Assembly: GCA_041156125.1 (NCBI GenBank)
Contig: JBEVTI010000005.1
Coordinates: forward strand, 62,001 to 126,000
Reading direction: 5' to 3'
DNA from: Paraktedonobacter carboxidivorans
GTDB taxonomy: Bacteria > Chloroflexota > Ktedonobacteria > Ktedonobacterales > Ktedonobacteraceae
DNA: 64,000 nt
Part shown: positions 18,109 through 26,067 of the stretch, piece after piece
Numbering within the stretch: position 1 is the stretch's first letter
Layout: every line of letters begins with the position of its first letter
Notes under the pieces: generated by a model
What the model saw: the letters and a program-made list of their open reading frames with translations, nothing else
Told to the model about the DNA's origin: nothing
Databases searched by the model: none
Program-made: the position numbers and the translations under genes

Positions 18109-18155
18109 CTATGCTTTTAGCATAGGCGCTTCTGCTAGCTATGCCGTGAGCATAG
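18109..18155 (+). promoter_or_regulatory. Twin palindromic operators upstream of the XRE gene
   Basis: Two copies of CTATGC-spacer-AGCATAG lie at 18109-18125 and 18139-18155, their centres exactly 30 bp apart (about three helical turns). They fall between the promoter start point and the start codon at 18169, the expected place for a repressor that controls its own gene. Confidence 0.75.
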
Positions 18156-18168
18156 GAAGGAACGGCGG

Positions 18169-18564
18169 ATGGATTTACAAGAGATTATGGGGCGCGTGAT
18201 TCGGCGCGAGCGCCAGGAACGGGGTCTGACGATTAAAGAGCTGAGCGAGAAGGCTGGTTTATCGGAGATCTATTTAGGCGAGATTGAGCGCGGCCAAAAG
18301 TATCCTTCCTCGCGCGTGCTGGAAAGTATCGCGACAGCTCTGGGGCTGGATATCGCGGATCTACTTGAACTGGTTGCGGAAGAGATTCGTTTTGAGCGCG
18401 AGCCTGAGAAACTGACTATGATTGGCTTTACCCAGCCCAATAAGCCCGGTCAGCCTAATCGTCAGGCGGTGAGAAAGATTGTCAACATGCTCAACGAGGG
18501 AGAGGTTGAGAGTGTCGCCAATTTCAGCGCTTTCTTACTCTCGAAACAGCTTATTCCTCATTAA
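18169..18564 (+). CDS. XRE-family transcriptional regulator
   Basis: A 131-residue regulator. Residues 6-62 are a Cro/C1-type helix-turn-helix (IRRERQERGLTIKELSEKAG, then YLGEIERGQKYPSSRVL). The recognition helix follows the LSEIYLGEIERG turn. The C-terminal half is short and helical with no recognised ligand domain and ends in VESVANFSAFLLSKQL. GGAAGG serves as the ribosome site. Twin operators and a consensus promoter directly upstream indicate autoregulation; it may also act on the divergent DUF4177-clpP unit. Confidence 0.88.
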   Translation: MDLQEIMGRVIRRERQERGLTIKELSEKAGLSEIYLGEIERGQKYPSSRVLESIATALGLDIADLLELVAEEIRFEREPEKLTMIGFTQPNKPGQPNRQAVRKIVNMLNEGEVESVANFSAFLLSKQLIPH

Positions 18565-18814
18565 TATATAAAGAGAACTCGGCCTGTACTTGCAGAAACC
18601 GCCTGACAGCTTGCGTGCAGACATATGTTAACGCGAGAAACAATGTGTTGCTTACACACGAACGCGAGGTCGCGGCCCTGATAGTATAATTGTGAAATAG
18701 CTAGCGAACTGCTGATAGACGCGTCTTACAACTAGCTCGGATCATTGTTCCCGGTCACGGCGCACCCTTTACGCCTAATGAGCATACACCACGCTAATAT
18801 AATCATACTCCCCA

Positions 18815-18868
18815 AACGTTTAAGCGCCGCACTCACCTGGCGTCAGGTTAGCGCGGCACTTAAACGTT
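18815..18868. terminator. Hairpin between the XRE gene and the convergent small membrane protein
   Basis: 16-bp arms (18815-18830, 18853-18868) with one mismatch and a 22-nt loop lie 10 bp past the stop of the minus-strand gene. The interval 18565-18814 contains no recognisable gene. Confidence 0.6.
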
Positions 18869-18877
18869 GGCAGGGGA

Positions 18878-19204
18878 TTACCACCTGCGACGGGGGCGAC
18901 GTGCATAGCCTCCTCGCCGATAATAGCGCGAGGAATAGGAATGAGCGTGGCGATAGGCAAAGGAGCTCCAGATAGCCACCAGGATTGCCGCGGCAATGAT
19001 CGAGGTGATCAGCGGTACGCCGTCCAGGAAGGGTTCACCCACAATATGCCAGTGCAACACCTCTGTGATCAAAAAGATGGCAATGAAGCCCAGAATCGCT
19101 GCTCCAACAAAACCAAAGGGCGTGCGCCGACGCGCCAGGACCTCTCCAATTACGCCTACGACAGCCGCAATAATGATCATTACGATAAGTTCAGTCAGTG
19201 TCAT
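18878..19204 (-). CDS. GlsB/YeaQ/YmgE-type small membrane protein
   Basis: A 108-residue three-helix membrane protein of the transglycosylase-associated (GlsB/YeaQ) family. Helix 1 is ELIVMIIIAAVVGVIGEVLA, followed by basic RRRTPFG and a glycine-rich second helix (FVGAAILGFIAIFLI). A third helix follows, with a Tyr/Arg-rich tail. AGGAGGT abuts the first ATG at 19210, so I take the in-frame ATG at 19204 (MTLTEL), which has normal spacing. Members are often stress-induced; the exact role is unknown. Confidence 0.75.
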   Translation of the reverse strand: MTLTELIVMIIIAAVVGVIGEVLARRRTPFGFVGAAILGFIAIFLITEVLHWHIVGEPFLDGVPLITSIIAAAILVAIWSSFAYRHAHSYSSRYYRRGGYARRPRRRW

Positions 19205-19309
19205 GTACATACCTCCTTGCGATTGTTTCGCTTTTATTTCTTCTATACACGATCCACTGGTGAGTTTGTATTCAAATTGCCTTTACCTGTGCAAAGATGA
19301 TCTTTCCTA

Positions 19310-19903
19310 TCAATTCTTGATGAAAACTCCCATCCCAGCACACACGGCAAACGACTCTTCGCCCTGGAAGGTCGCGTAGAAACCGCGCCGACCCTCATTG
19401 AGAAAGATTAACGTAGCGCGCACAAGTTCGGCGGGCATAAACATCTGCTCGCCGAGCGCGAAAAGGCTAAATTCTATACAGGGCGCCGCTACCTCCAGTT
19501 GCTCTAAATAGAGCATCTTCCCGCCCTCCTGAGCCTGAAGAGCCACATATTCTCCCAGAGCCTCTAGCTTAAACTCTTCTTCAGTCTCGATCAAAATATT
19601 CTCGCCAGCAATACCATCCAGCAGGTGTGAACCAAATTGTGTACGCATGGCGCGATAATGACTGGTGAAACTCAAAGAGATGCCGTTTATGCCGTCAATA
19701 TTTTTACTCTCCGGGTGTGTACTATTATGAATATCCAGCAGACTCTCGCCTGCCGCGCTTATACCAGTGACTCCCTCAGGTGCCAGTAACAAGCGCTCCA
19801 CAAGCTGAATGGGCGCGGGATCATAATAGCGAGCTGGCTTTACACCACGTTTCAAGCTGGAGCGCTGGACCTGCACCTGTTTAATTCGCCCAATCTGACG
19901 CAT
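19310..19903 (-). CDS. MOSC-domain-like protein
   Basis: A 197-residue protein resembling the MOSC domain, a beta-rich fold that in its family handles sulfur for molybdenum cofactor or detoxifies N-hydroxylated compounds. Similar features are GRIKQVQVQRSSLKRG at the start, the LLDIHNSTHPESK segment, LLDGIAGENILIETE (the family's GxxGENL block) and QLEVAAPCIEF, where the Cys matches the conserved MOSC cysteine. A molybdopterin oxidoreductase lies 0.8 kb away, which is suggestive only. Identification is moderate. Confidence 0.6.
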   Translation of the reverse strand: MRQIGRIKQVQVQRSSLKRGVKPARYYDPAPIQLVERLLLAPEGVTGISAAGESLLDIHNSTHPESKNIDGINGISLSFTSHYRAMRTQFGSHLLDGIAGENILIETEEEFKLEALGEYVALQAQEGGKMLYLEQLEVAAPCIEFSLFALGEQMFMPAELVRATLIFLNEGRRGFYATFQGEESFAVCAGMGVFIKN

Positions 19904-20086
19904 TTCAGACTCCTCTCACTGGTCGCGTTTTTTCTCTTTGCATGGTATCACAGGTTACAACACCTGGTCCCCTCCACTCTCCGATTTCTCATCCGAGCAA
20001 ACCTGTAAGCTCAAAACAAAAATGCCTGGCATTTCCATATCCCACATCAGAAAAAAGAATACAGCCGCAGCGAAGCAACGACCAGC

Positions 20087-20115
20087 TTGCAATAGAACTA
20101 ATTTTCTATTATAAT
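20087..20115 (+). promoter_or_regulatory. Sigma-70 promoter of the SRPBCC gene
   Basis: TTGCAA (20087-20092), 17-bp spacer, consensus TATAAT (20110-20115), about 80 bp before the start codon at 20197. Confidence 0.7.
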
Positions 20116-20196
20116 AAAAAAACAGATGCAGCTTGCAGTAGCACTACATAGCCGAGTGTTATGCCAAGATATGTAGGAGCATATAAGGAGAAAAGC

Positions 20197-20649
20197 ATGA
20201 GCAAGATTGTCTCACAAAGCGCCCGGCTACATTGCACGATTGAACGCGCCTTCGCGCTATTTACAGAGAATGAACAGTTGCAGACATGGCTGACGAGAAG
20301 CGCGAATGTGGAGCCGCTGGTTGGCGGCAGTTATGAACTCTTCTGGGATCTGGATGATCCTGAGCAAAATAGTACCCTGGGCTGTAAGATCACAGCTATC
20401 GAGCGGAATGCGCTGCTGGCATTTGAGTGGAAGGGACCTCCTGTCTTCCGCTTTATGAATGAGGTTGATCCACTGACCCATGTTACGATCTTTTTCGCAG
20501 CTTGCAGCGAAGTGCTGACGCCTTGCACTGATGTCTATCTGTTACACAGCGGTTGGGGTTCTAGCGAGGATTGGGAGGAGGCGCGTATGTACTTTGTCAG
20601 AGCCTGGGAAAGCACTTTCGCGGAACTGGAAACGCTGATTAACGGATAA
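20197..20649 (+). CDS. SRPBCC (AHSA1/START-like) domain protein
   Basis: A 150-residue helix-grip protein. The frame is open from 20161, but AAGGAG followed by the ATG at 20197 (MSKIVSQSARL) is the better start. The family pattern is clear: ERAFALFTENEQLQTWL, PLVGGSYELFWD, LGCKITAIERNALLAFEW, then the late HSGWGSSEDWEEARMYFVRAW. The cavity fold binds lipids or hydrophobic ligands. No ligand can be assigned. It is convergent with the oxidoreductase that follows. Confidence 0.85.
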   Translation: MSKIVSQSARLHCTIERAFALFTENEQLQTWLTRSANVEPLVGGSYELFWDLDDPEQNSTLGCKITAIERNALLAFEWKGPPVFRFMNEVDPLTHVTIFFAACSEVLTPCTDVYLLHSGWGSSEDWEEARMYFVRAWESTFAELETLING

Positions 20650-20693
20650 CTTTAAGCCGACTCAATACTCTCTACGCATATAATGGCTCTGGC

Positions 20694-21755
20694 TCATTGC
20701 CCACGTCCCGCATCTGTCAAGCTGCTGGTGAAAATACTCACTGCCTGGCCGAGATCGGGCTCTGTGAGCACTTCAACGCGTGTGATCCATTTTACCCACT
20801 CAAAACCACGCCTGCCCGGAGCAACCAGACGCAGCGGGAAGCCGTGATCGTGAGAGAGGGGCTGATCGTCGATACGCGTAGCCAGTAAGGCTCTGCGCGC
20901 TTCCTCCAGGGGCAGGCTCCAACGATAGCTGGTAATCGAGGTAAAACTGACAAAACGCGCATCCGGGGACAATGTGACCTGCCTGAGCAGGGTGCCAACA
21001 CTGATGCCGCGCCAGCGCTGGGTGCTGTAGAAACCGCCTGTGCAATCGAGAACAGCTTCCAACTCATCGTTTGCCGCGCTTATCTCAGCATAAGAGAAAG
21101 CTCGCGGTGCGGCGACTGCTCCACCAAGCGAGAATTGCCAGGTGCGGGTATCAAGTTCGCGTGGCTGGTCGGCAACCCAACTGGAGGTAGGAAAAATATT
21201 ACCCTGGTAGCTATGGCTTTCACGCGAGCCTGTAAAACGCTCGCTCTCTCCCGGCAGCTTGAGGACCCGTTCTCCAGCCTGCTGCAATGGCCAGAGGCCG
21301 ATACTCGCCAGCAACAGAGCACTGAAATGCAGCACGCGCCGTCTCCCGACGAGATCACGCTTACGCAGGCGTTTAGCCCGGGCAATAAGATGCGCGAGAA
21401 CGACCACGGTTAAGACAAAGCCGAGAAGAATATGCCAGTTCAGCAGGTTGAAGCCAGCGATATCCCACGAGCCTCCCCCTACCCACCAGATGCCTGATCC
21501 CAATGCGCAGAGCACAAAAAGCAGGGCGAGCAAGCCGTAAACGGTGCGACGATCCCAGCGCCTGGGATGAAGCAGGCGCGGCCAGACACGGCGCAATTTC
21601 CCCCATAATAATAGCAAAAGCCAGAAACCCGCACCTCCATGCAGGGCGAAAACAAACCACTCCTGCGGATGGCCGCTAACCAGGCTCACCAGGCCGCTCA
21701 AGCAAGCAAGCAGGACTGTCAGCCCTAGACTCCAGTCGGTAAGGCGCGGTGACAT
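20694..21755 (-). CDS. Molybdopterin-dependent oxidoreductase fused to a membrane cytochrome-b-like domain
   Basis: A 353-residue fusion. Residues 1-165 hold four or five transmembrane helices with conserved histidines (GHPQEW, LHGGAGFW, NWHILLG, AHLIAR), like the b-type haem subunits paired with YedY-type enzymes. Residues ~205-345 are a sulfite-oxidase/YedY molybdopterin domain, with the probable Mo-ligand cysteine C238 in LDCTGGFYSTQRWRG and GFPLRLVAPGRRGFEWVKW near the end. A fused redox module of this sort passes electrons between the quinone pool and an extracytoplasmic substrate. Bacillus-like MsrPQ repairs oxidised proteins, but the domain order and absence of a Tat signal make the substrate uncertain. 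Confidence 0.85.
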   Translation of the reverse strand: MSPRLTDWSLGLTVLLACLSGLVSLVSGHPQEWFVFALHGGAGFWLLLLLWGKLRRVWPRLLHPRRWDRRTVYGLLALLFVLCALGSGIWWVGGGSWDIAGFNLLNWHILLGFVLTVVVLAHLIARAKRLRKRDLVGRRRVLHFSALLLASIGLWPLQQAGERVLKLPGESERFTGSRESHSYQGNIFPTSSWVADQPRELDTRTWQFSLGGAVAAPRAFSYAEISAANDELEAVLDCTGGFYSTQRWRGISVGTLLRQVTLSPDARFVSFTSITSYRWSLPLEEARRALLATRIDDQPLSHDHGFPLRLVAPGRRGFEWVKWITRVEVLTEPDLGQAVSIFTSSLTDAGRGQ

Positions 21756-21849
21756 AGATGGTCCTCACAGATATATTTACGCACTAGACTGACAGCCTCT
21801 ACGAGCTCTACTGCCAGCTTGCATTCTACCACGCAAAACATGCCTCAGT

Positions 21850-21897
21850 TTGACAAGCTGCTTGCCTTTCTCTTATAATTATCTCAAATTTAAGATA
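21850..21897 (+). promoter_or_regulatory. MarR-gene promoter with MhqR-like operator
   Basis: Consensus TTGACA (21850-21855), 18-bp spacer, consensus TATAAT (21874-21879). A near-perfect 18-bp palindrome (21880-21897; ATCT-N8-AGAT core, 21881-21896) adjoins the -10 and covers the start point. It resembles the MhqR boxes of Bacillus (ATCT...AGAT). Confidence 0.75.
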
Positions 21898-21919
21898 GTT
21901 GGGACGGAGAGAGTTTGCG

Positions 21920-22378
21920 ATGGCTATGAGAGAGGAAGCGGAGGATAATTCGCTCGAATTGTTTACAGTTCTATCGCGCGCACATAACTGGGTGCATGCA
22001 TACGCGGCACGAGACCATCGACGTTATGGTCTGAATCCCACTGAATTTGGCATTCTTGAACTGCTTTACCATAAAGGGCCTATGCAGCTCCAACAGATCG
22101 GCGCGAAAATTTTGATTTCCAGCGGCAATATTACGTACTCTGTTGATAAGCTGGTGCAAAAACAGTTGTTAATACGTCGGCACGCGCAAGACGATCGACG
22201 CGTGATTTTCGCTGAATTGACCAGCCAGGGACGCACTCTGCTGGATGAAATCTTTCCCCAGCACACAGAAGCGTTGCAAATCGCGCTGAATGGTCTAACC
22301 AGCGAGGAGAAAGAGCAGGCTATTTTCCTACTCAAAAAACTCGGCCTGAGCGCGCAGGCAAATTTTCAACGGGAATAA
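21920..22378 (+). CDS. MarR-family regulator, MhqR-like
   Basis: A 152-residue winged-helix regulator. The frame opens from a TTG at 21899, but GGAG at 21906-21909 fits the ATG at 21920. The core is NPTEFGILELLYHKGPMQLQQIGAKI, recognition helix SSGNITYSVDKLV, wing RRHAQDDRRVIFAELTSQG, and dimer helices at both ends. MhqR-type repressors sense quinones and electrophiles and control ring-cleaving dioxygenases; the next gene is such a dioxygenase. Matching operators lie at 21881-21896 and 22413-22428, so it probably represses both genes. Confidence 0.85.
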   Translation: MAMREEAEDNSLELFTVLSRAHNWVHAYAARDHRRYGLNPTEFGILELLYHKGPMQLQQIGAKILISSGNITYSVDKLVQKQLLIRRHAQDDRRVIFAELTSQGRTLLDEIFPQHTEALQIALNGLTSEEKEQAIFLLKKLGLSAQANFQRE

Positions 22379-22402
22379 ACAGGTTTTTAAAGTGGTTATC
22401 TT

Positions 22403-22431
22403 AAGACAGAACATCTTAATTTAAAGATAAT
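22403..22431 (+). promoter_or_regulatory. Second ATCT-N8-AGAT operator, upstream of the dioxygenase
   Basis: ATCT-TAATTTAA-AGAT (22413-22428) has the same half-sites and 8-bp spacing as the operator in front of the MarR gene. It overlaps a weak promoter, AAGACA (22403-22408), 17 bp, GATAAT (22426-22431). A 9-bp hairpin (22435-22443, 22453-22461) follows. Confidence 0.6.
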
Positions 22432-22558
22432 TTTTATGGCCTGGTCAGATGTCAGGCCATAAAGAGTTCTAGCAAAAACGCGAAATGTGTACTCATTTAC
22501 CTATACTGGATGAGCATACGCCCCGGATTTGCCGGAACAACACAAGGAGAAGAAGAGT

Positions 22559-23536
22559 ATGCAACTTGGCGGAATTCATCATATTACAGCGATAACCGGT
22601 AATGCATCACAAAATGTGGCGTTCTATACAAAGGTGCTGGGTATGCGCCTGGTGAAGAAGACAGTAAACCAGGATGATGTTTCGGCTTATCACCTGTTTT
22701 ATGGTGATGAAATCGGGCACCCTGGCACAGAATTGACGTTCTTTGACTGGCCGCTGGCTGGTCCAACACGTGAGGGTTCGGGGATGATCTCGTCGATCAT
22801 GCTGGGAGTGCGCGGACGGGCTACGCTCGATTGGTGGGCAGAACGCCTGGCCAGCTTTGGCGTGGAACACGAGGGCATACGCACGCGCCCGGAGGATGGG
22901 CGAGCGGTGCTGGCCTGCAAAGATCCCGAGGGACAGCGCCTGGAGTTGCTGGACGATGAAGGCAAGATGGGGGGCGTAGCCTGGCAGAAGAGTCCTGTAC
23001 CCGCTGAGATGGCAATCCGCGGACTCTACGGCGTGCGCTTCACAGTCAAGCAGATTGAGCGAACTGAGCTACTGCTGACCAGAGTGCTGGGCTTCCAGCG
23101 GGTGCGCAGCTACCAGAGTTCACAAGAGCGCGAGGTGATTATCTACGAGGTTGGCCCTGGTGGTCCCGGTGCGGAGGTGCATGTAGAAGTGCGACCCGAA
23201 TTACCCTTTGGCCGACCAGCCATTGGTGGTGTCCATCACGTCGCCTTTCGTACACCAGATGACGAAGAGCAGGAACAGTGGCAGGCTCTAATCGAGCAAG
23301 CTGGCGGGCGTCCCACGCAGATTATCGACCGCTTCTACTTCCACTCGATCTACTTCCGCGAGCCAGGAGGGATTCTCTGTGAGATAGCGACAGATGGTCC
23401 CGGCTTTGCTACCGACGAAGATCCGGCCACCCTTGGCGAAAGTCTGGCCCTGCCGCCTTTCCTTGAGTCACAGCGCGCGGAGATTGAAGCTGGCCTGCAA
23501 CCCATCCAACCCGTTGAATTCGCGCCGCAGGCATAA
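22559..23536 (+). CDS. Ring-cleaving dioxygenase, glyoxalase-fold (MhqA/MhqO type)
   Basis: A 325-residue vicinal-oxygen-chelate protein with two glyoxalase modules. The frame opens at 22529, but AAGGAG 9 bp before the ATG at 22559 (MQLGGIHHITAITG) fixes the start. MhqO-like signatures are FYTKVLGMRLVKKTVNQDD, YHLFYGDEIGHPGTELTFFDW, GGVHHVAFRTPDD and YFREPGGILCEIATDGPGF. The metal ligands His (IHHIT), His (GVHHV) and Glu (CEIATD) are present. The family opens hydroquinone rings or removes quinone electrophiles. The MhqR-like gene is just upstream with a shared operator type. Confidence 0.92.
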   Translation: MQLGGIHHITAITGNASQNVAFYTKVLGMRLVKKTVNQDDVSAYHLFYGDEIGHPGTELTFFDWPLAGPTREGSGMISSIMLGVRGRATLDWWAERLASFGVEHEGIRTRPEDGRAVLACKDPEGQRLELLDDEGKMGGVAWQKSPVPAEMAIRGLYGVRFTVKQIERTELLLTRVLGFQRVRSYQSSQEREVIIYEVGPGGPGAEVHVEVRPELPFGRPAIGGVHHVAFRTPDDEEQEQWQALIEQAGGRPTQIIDRFYFHSIYFREPGGILCEIATDGPGFATDEDPATLGESLALPPFLESQRAEIEAGLQPIQPVEFAPQA

Positions 23537-23549
23537 GAGCGTGCTCTGA

Positions 23550-23602
23550 CAATGCTGAGAGGGCATCTTGCTACCTGAGCGCAAGATGCCCTCTCAGCAT
23601 TG
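23550..23602 (+). terminator. 22-bp perfect hairpin after the dioxygenase gene
   Basis: Arms 23550-23571 and 23581-23602 are perfectly complementary with a 9-nt loop, 14 bp after the stop codon. No U-tract follows (TGCCAAATC). Confidence 0.7.
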
Positions 23603-23761
23603 CCAAATCTCCCTGGCACATAGACCTGGTAAATTTGGGAAAATAGAGTATAAGAAGGGATAATAGATCTGCCATCTGCCAGGCGTTGAAACCTTACTTT
23701 GTTGCCAGCGTATATATCACTGAAAAGCGGACAGAGTATCTTTTTAAGGATTGAATACACG

Positions 23762-24427
23762 ATGCAAAATATGGAGCATCTACCGCAACAGGAATATGCG
23801 CAGACTGGAGAACGCATTACTCCAGAGCGCAAGTCATTAGCACACAGGTTAAGCTTGCTGTGGAAAAGATTCTTTTATGGAGCCGATCAGCTTGAAATCA
23901 ATTTTGAGGTGGAAAGAGAACTGGAGGAAGGGGAAAATGTGCTGTGGCTGGGGCAACCAGGTTTGCCTAAGATGCTGGCGGGACGCGTGATCTTCCTGGT
24001 TTTAGCAATCATAGCTATTCTTTTGCTCGCCCTGGTTTTGATTGGATTATTCCTCCATGCAGGCTGGAGTCTGCTGGGATTTTTCTTCCCTTGCATCTAT
24101 TGCGCTTTTTTTTCCTGGATGGCGCTGTTCACTGTACGCTCAAGATGGCACAAACTGCGCAGAACGCGCTATATGATCACTGATCAGCGTGTCGCAATTA
24201 TCACCTCGCGCAAAAATGATCTCACAGTTGAGGGCTATTACGATATCAAACAGTTGCGGCGTATCGAGCGACCAGATGGCAGTGGTGATCTGATCATTGT
24301 CGCACTCAATAGTGGCGGAAGCCACCAGAGCAGCCCCGGACTGGAAGGAAGATTCGTGGGCATCAGGAATGTGCGAGATGTGGAAGTCTTGTTGCGAAGA
24401 ACATTGCGCCAAACCCACCAGGCATAA
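23762..24427 (+). CDS. Membrane protein with bacterial PH domain
   Basis: A 221-residue protein. The frame opens at 23699; I choose the ATG 23762 because AAGGA lies about 10 bp upstream. Residues ~70-125 are two transmembrane helices (GRVIFLVLAIIAILLLALVL; LLGFFFPCIYCAFFSWMALF). The remainder is a YdbS/bPH2-type PH domain: RTRYMITDQRVAIITSR, then a strand pair around YYDIKQLRRIERPDGSGDLII and GIRNVRDVEVLLRRTL. Such proteins sit at the cytoplasmic face; the function is unknown. Confidence 0.8.
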   Translation: MQNMEHLPQQEYAQTGERITPERKSLAHRLSLLWKRFFYGADQLEINFEVERELEEGENVLWLGQPGLPKMLAGRVIFLVLAIIAILLLALVLIGLFLHAGWSLLGFFFPCIYCAFFSWMALFTVRSRWHKLRRTRYMITDQRVAIITSRKNDLTVEGYYDIKQLRRIERPDGSGDLIIVALNSGGSHQSSPGLEGRFVGIRNVRDVEVLLRRTLRQTHQA

Positions 24428-24682
24428 GCTCTGTTGCCGCAAAAGCTGTCATATCCTCAGATAGCGAGCAAGATGAGCAAACCAGAGTTCAGCCAGACCG
24501 GGACGGGCTTCTTCTGCTACCAGTATCAGGAGAGAAGCACGGCGGATATACCCATATGCGCGTTGTTGACGTGGTATTCTTTCATAGTACGGAAGCTATA
24601 GGATGACCACGCAAGATGGAAAAGGTCATTGCGCGCTACTTGATAACGGGTCTATTTCTCGTCGAATAAGGAGGGACGCTCT

Positions 24683-25816
24683 ATGAAAAGCCAGGGACGC
24701 TTTCAAGCGTTTGTGCTGCGTCTTGCAATACTACAGTTATGCCTGGTATTAGCAAGTTGTACTGTATCAGTAGGCAGCAGCGCCCAATCAGCAGCAACTC
24801 CTCAGACGCTGGCGCCAGGGCTGCACGCGCTTGGCAATCGTATTGTGCTCAGCAATGGCAAAGGCGCGCTCACAAATATCATCTACCACGGAGTCAATCG
24901 CTCAGGCGCGGAATACGTATGCGTCCAGGCGGCTCAAGGAGAGGGCAAGCATGGCACTTTTGATGGGCCAGTTGACCAGGCGTCCGTGAGCGCGATGCTG
25001 GCCTGGAAAATCACGATAGTGCGAGTACCCTTGAATGAAGACTGCTGGCTGGGTCTTAATGGAGAACCCTCGAATGGCGAGACCGCGCAGCAGTACCGCC
25101 AGGATGTTATAAACTATGTCCATTTGCTGCGCCAGAATAATCTGGTTGTCAGCCTTGACCTGCATTGGAGCGCGCCCGGCAGCGACCAGGCAGTAAAACA
25201 GTTGCCCATGCCTGATCTGGATCACACGCCTGCCTTCTGGAGTTCCGTGGCGGCAACGTTCAAAAATGATCCTTTTGTCGTTTTTGACCTGTATAACGAA
25301 CCATATACCATGAACTGGTTCTGCTGGCAGGATGGCAGTACATTCACGAACCACAGGCATTGTACAGATGTAGGATACGCGGTTGCCGGGATGCAAACGC
25401 TGGTCGATACAGTGCGCCAGGCTGGCGCTGGCAATCTGATTATGCTGGGCGGGCTGGCTTACGCCAATGATCTATGGGGCTGGGCACAATTTAAACCGCG
25501 CGATCCGCTGAATAATCTGGCAGCCTCGTTTCACATCTATCCGTCCAATGGTTGCAATAGCACTGATTGTTTGAACAATTCCATCGCGCAAGTAGCAAGC
25601 CAGTACCCCTTAATTGCCGGGGAGGTCGGAGAATTTGACTGCACAGGCGGTTTTCTGAACGATATTCTGCCATGGTTTGATAGCCACCACATCGGCTATA
25701 TGGCCTGGGCCTGGACTACCTATTCATGTGCCAATTTTCCTGGACTGCTCAATAGCTATGATGGAAACCCTACAGGCTATGGGGCTGCCTATAAACAGCA
25801 TCTCAGTTCACTCTAA
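24683..25816 (+). CDS. Glycoside hydrolase family 5 lipoprotein (cellulase-type)
   Basis: A 377-residue secreted endo-glycanase. Residues 1-27 are a lipoprotein signal with the lipobox LVLASC, so the mature protein is membrane-anchored outside. The TIM-barrel shows the GH5 set: NIIYHGVNRSGAEYVC, VRVPLNEDCW, LVVSLDLHWS, the acid/base E206 in DLYNEP, HIYPSN, and the nucleophile E314 in LIAGEVGEFD. Several cysteine pairs could form disulfides. A GGAGGG ribosome site precedes the ATG. The substrate is a beta-glucan or mannan type by family, not decided here. The 255-bp upstream gap has no gene. Confidence 0.9.
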   Translation: MKSQGRFQAFVLRLAILQLCLVLASCTVSVGSSAQSAATPQTLAPGLHALGNRIVLSNGKGALTNIIYHGVNRSGAEYVCVQAAQGEGKHGTFDGPVDQASVSAMLAWKITIVRVPLNEDCWLGLNGEPSNGETAQQYRQDVINYVHLLRQNNLVVSLDLHWSAPGSDQAVKQLPMPDLDHTPAFWSSVAATFKNDPFVVFDLYNEPYTMNWFCWQDGSTFTNHRHCTDVGYAVAGMQTLVDTVRQAGAGNLIMLGGLAYANDLWGWAQFKPRDPLNNLAASFHIYPSNGCNSTDCLNNSIAQVASQYPLIAGEVGEFDCTGGFLNDILPWFDSHHIGYMAWAWTTYSCANFPGLLNSYDGNPTGYGAAYKQHLSSL

Positions 25817-25932
25817 GTCTCTCCGGGTTCATCCCTGGCGGATGCAGCTCCTCTGATGGGATATACCAGATGCTTGGGCAAGGGCAAACGCCGGTCTGTT
25901 CTTTACTCGCGCCACAGGCAAAGCCCTTTATG

Positions 25933-25985
25933 CAGAGATTTTACGGGACAAGGCGCTTGGCGCGCCTTGTCCCGTAAAATCTCTG
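25933..25985 (+). terminator. 24-bp perfect hairpin between GH5 and the ABC operon
   Basis: Arms 25933-25956 and 25962-25985 are perfect with a 5-nt loop, lying between the convergent 3' ends of the GH5 gene (stop 25816) and the ABC exporter gene (stop 26068). No U-tract is seen on either strand. Confidence 0.7.
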
Positions 25986-26067
25986 TCACTTCCTGAAGCG
26001 GGGAGGCAGAGAGTGCTCTGGCCCGCTTTTACAAAATCAGTAATAGCTCATACATATAGCAAGTTGC

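Noticed and set aside
24473..24601. 42-codon ORF MSKPEFSQTG before the GH5 gene
   Set aside because: No ribosome site and no membrane or domain pattern; treated as chance.
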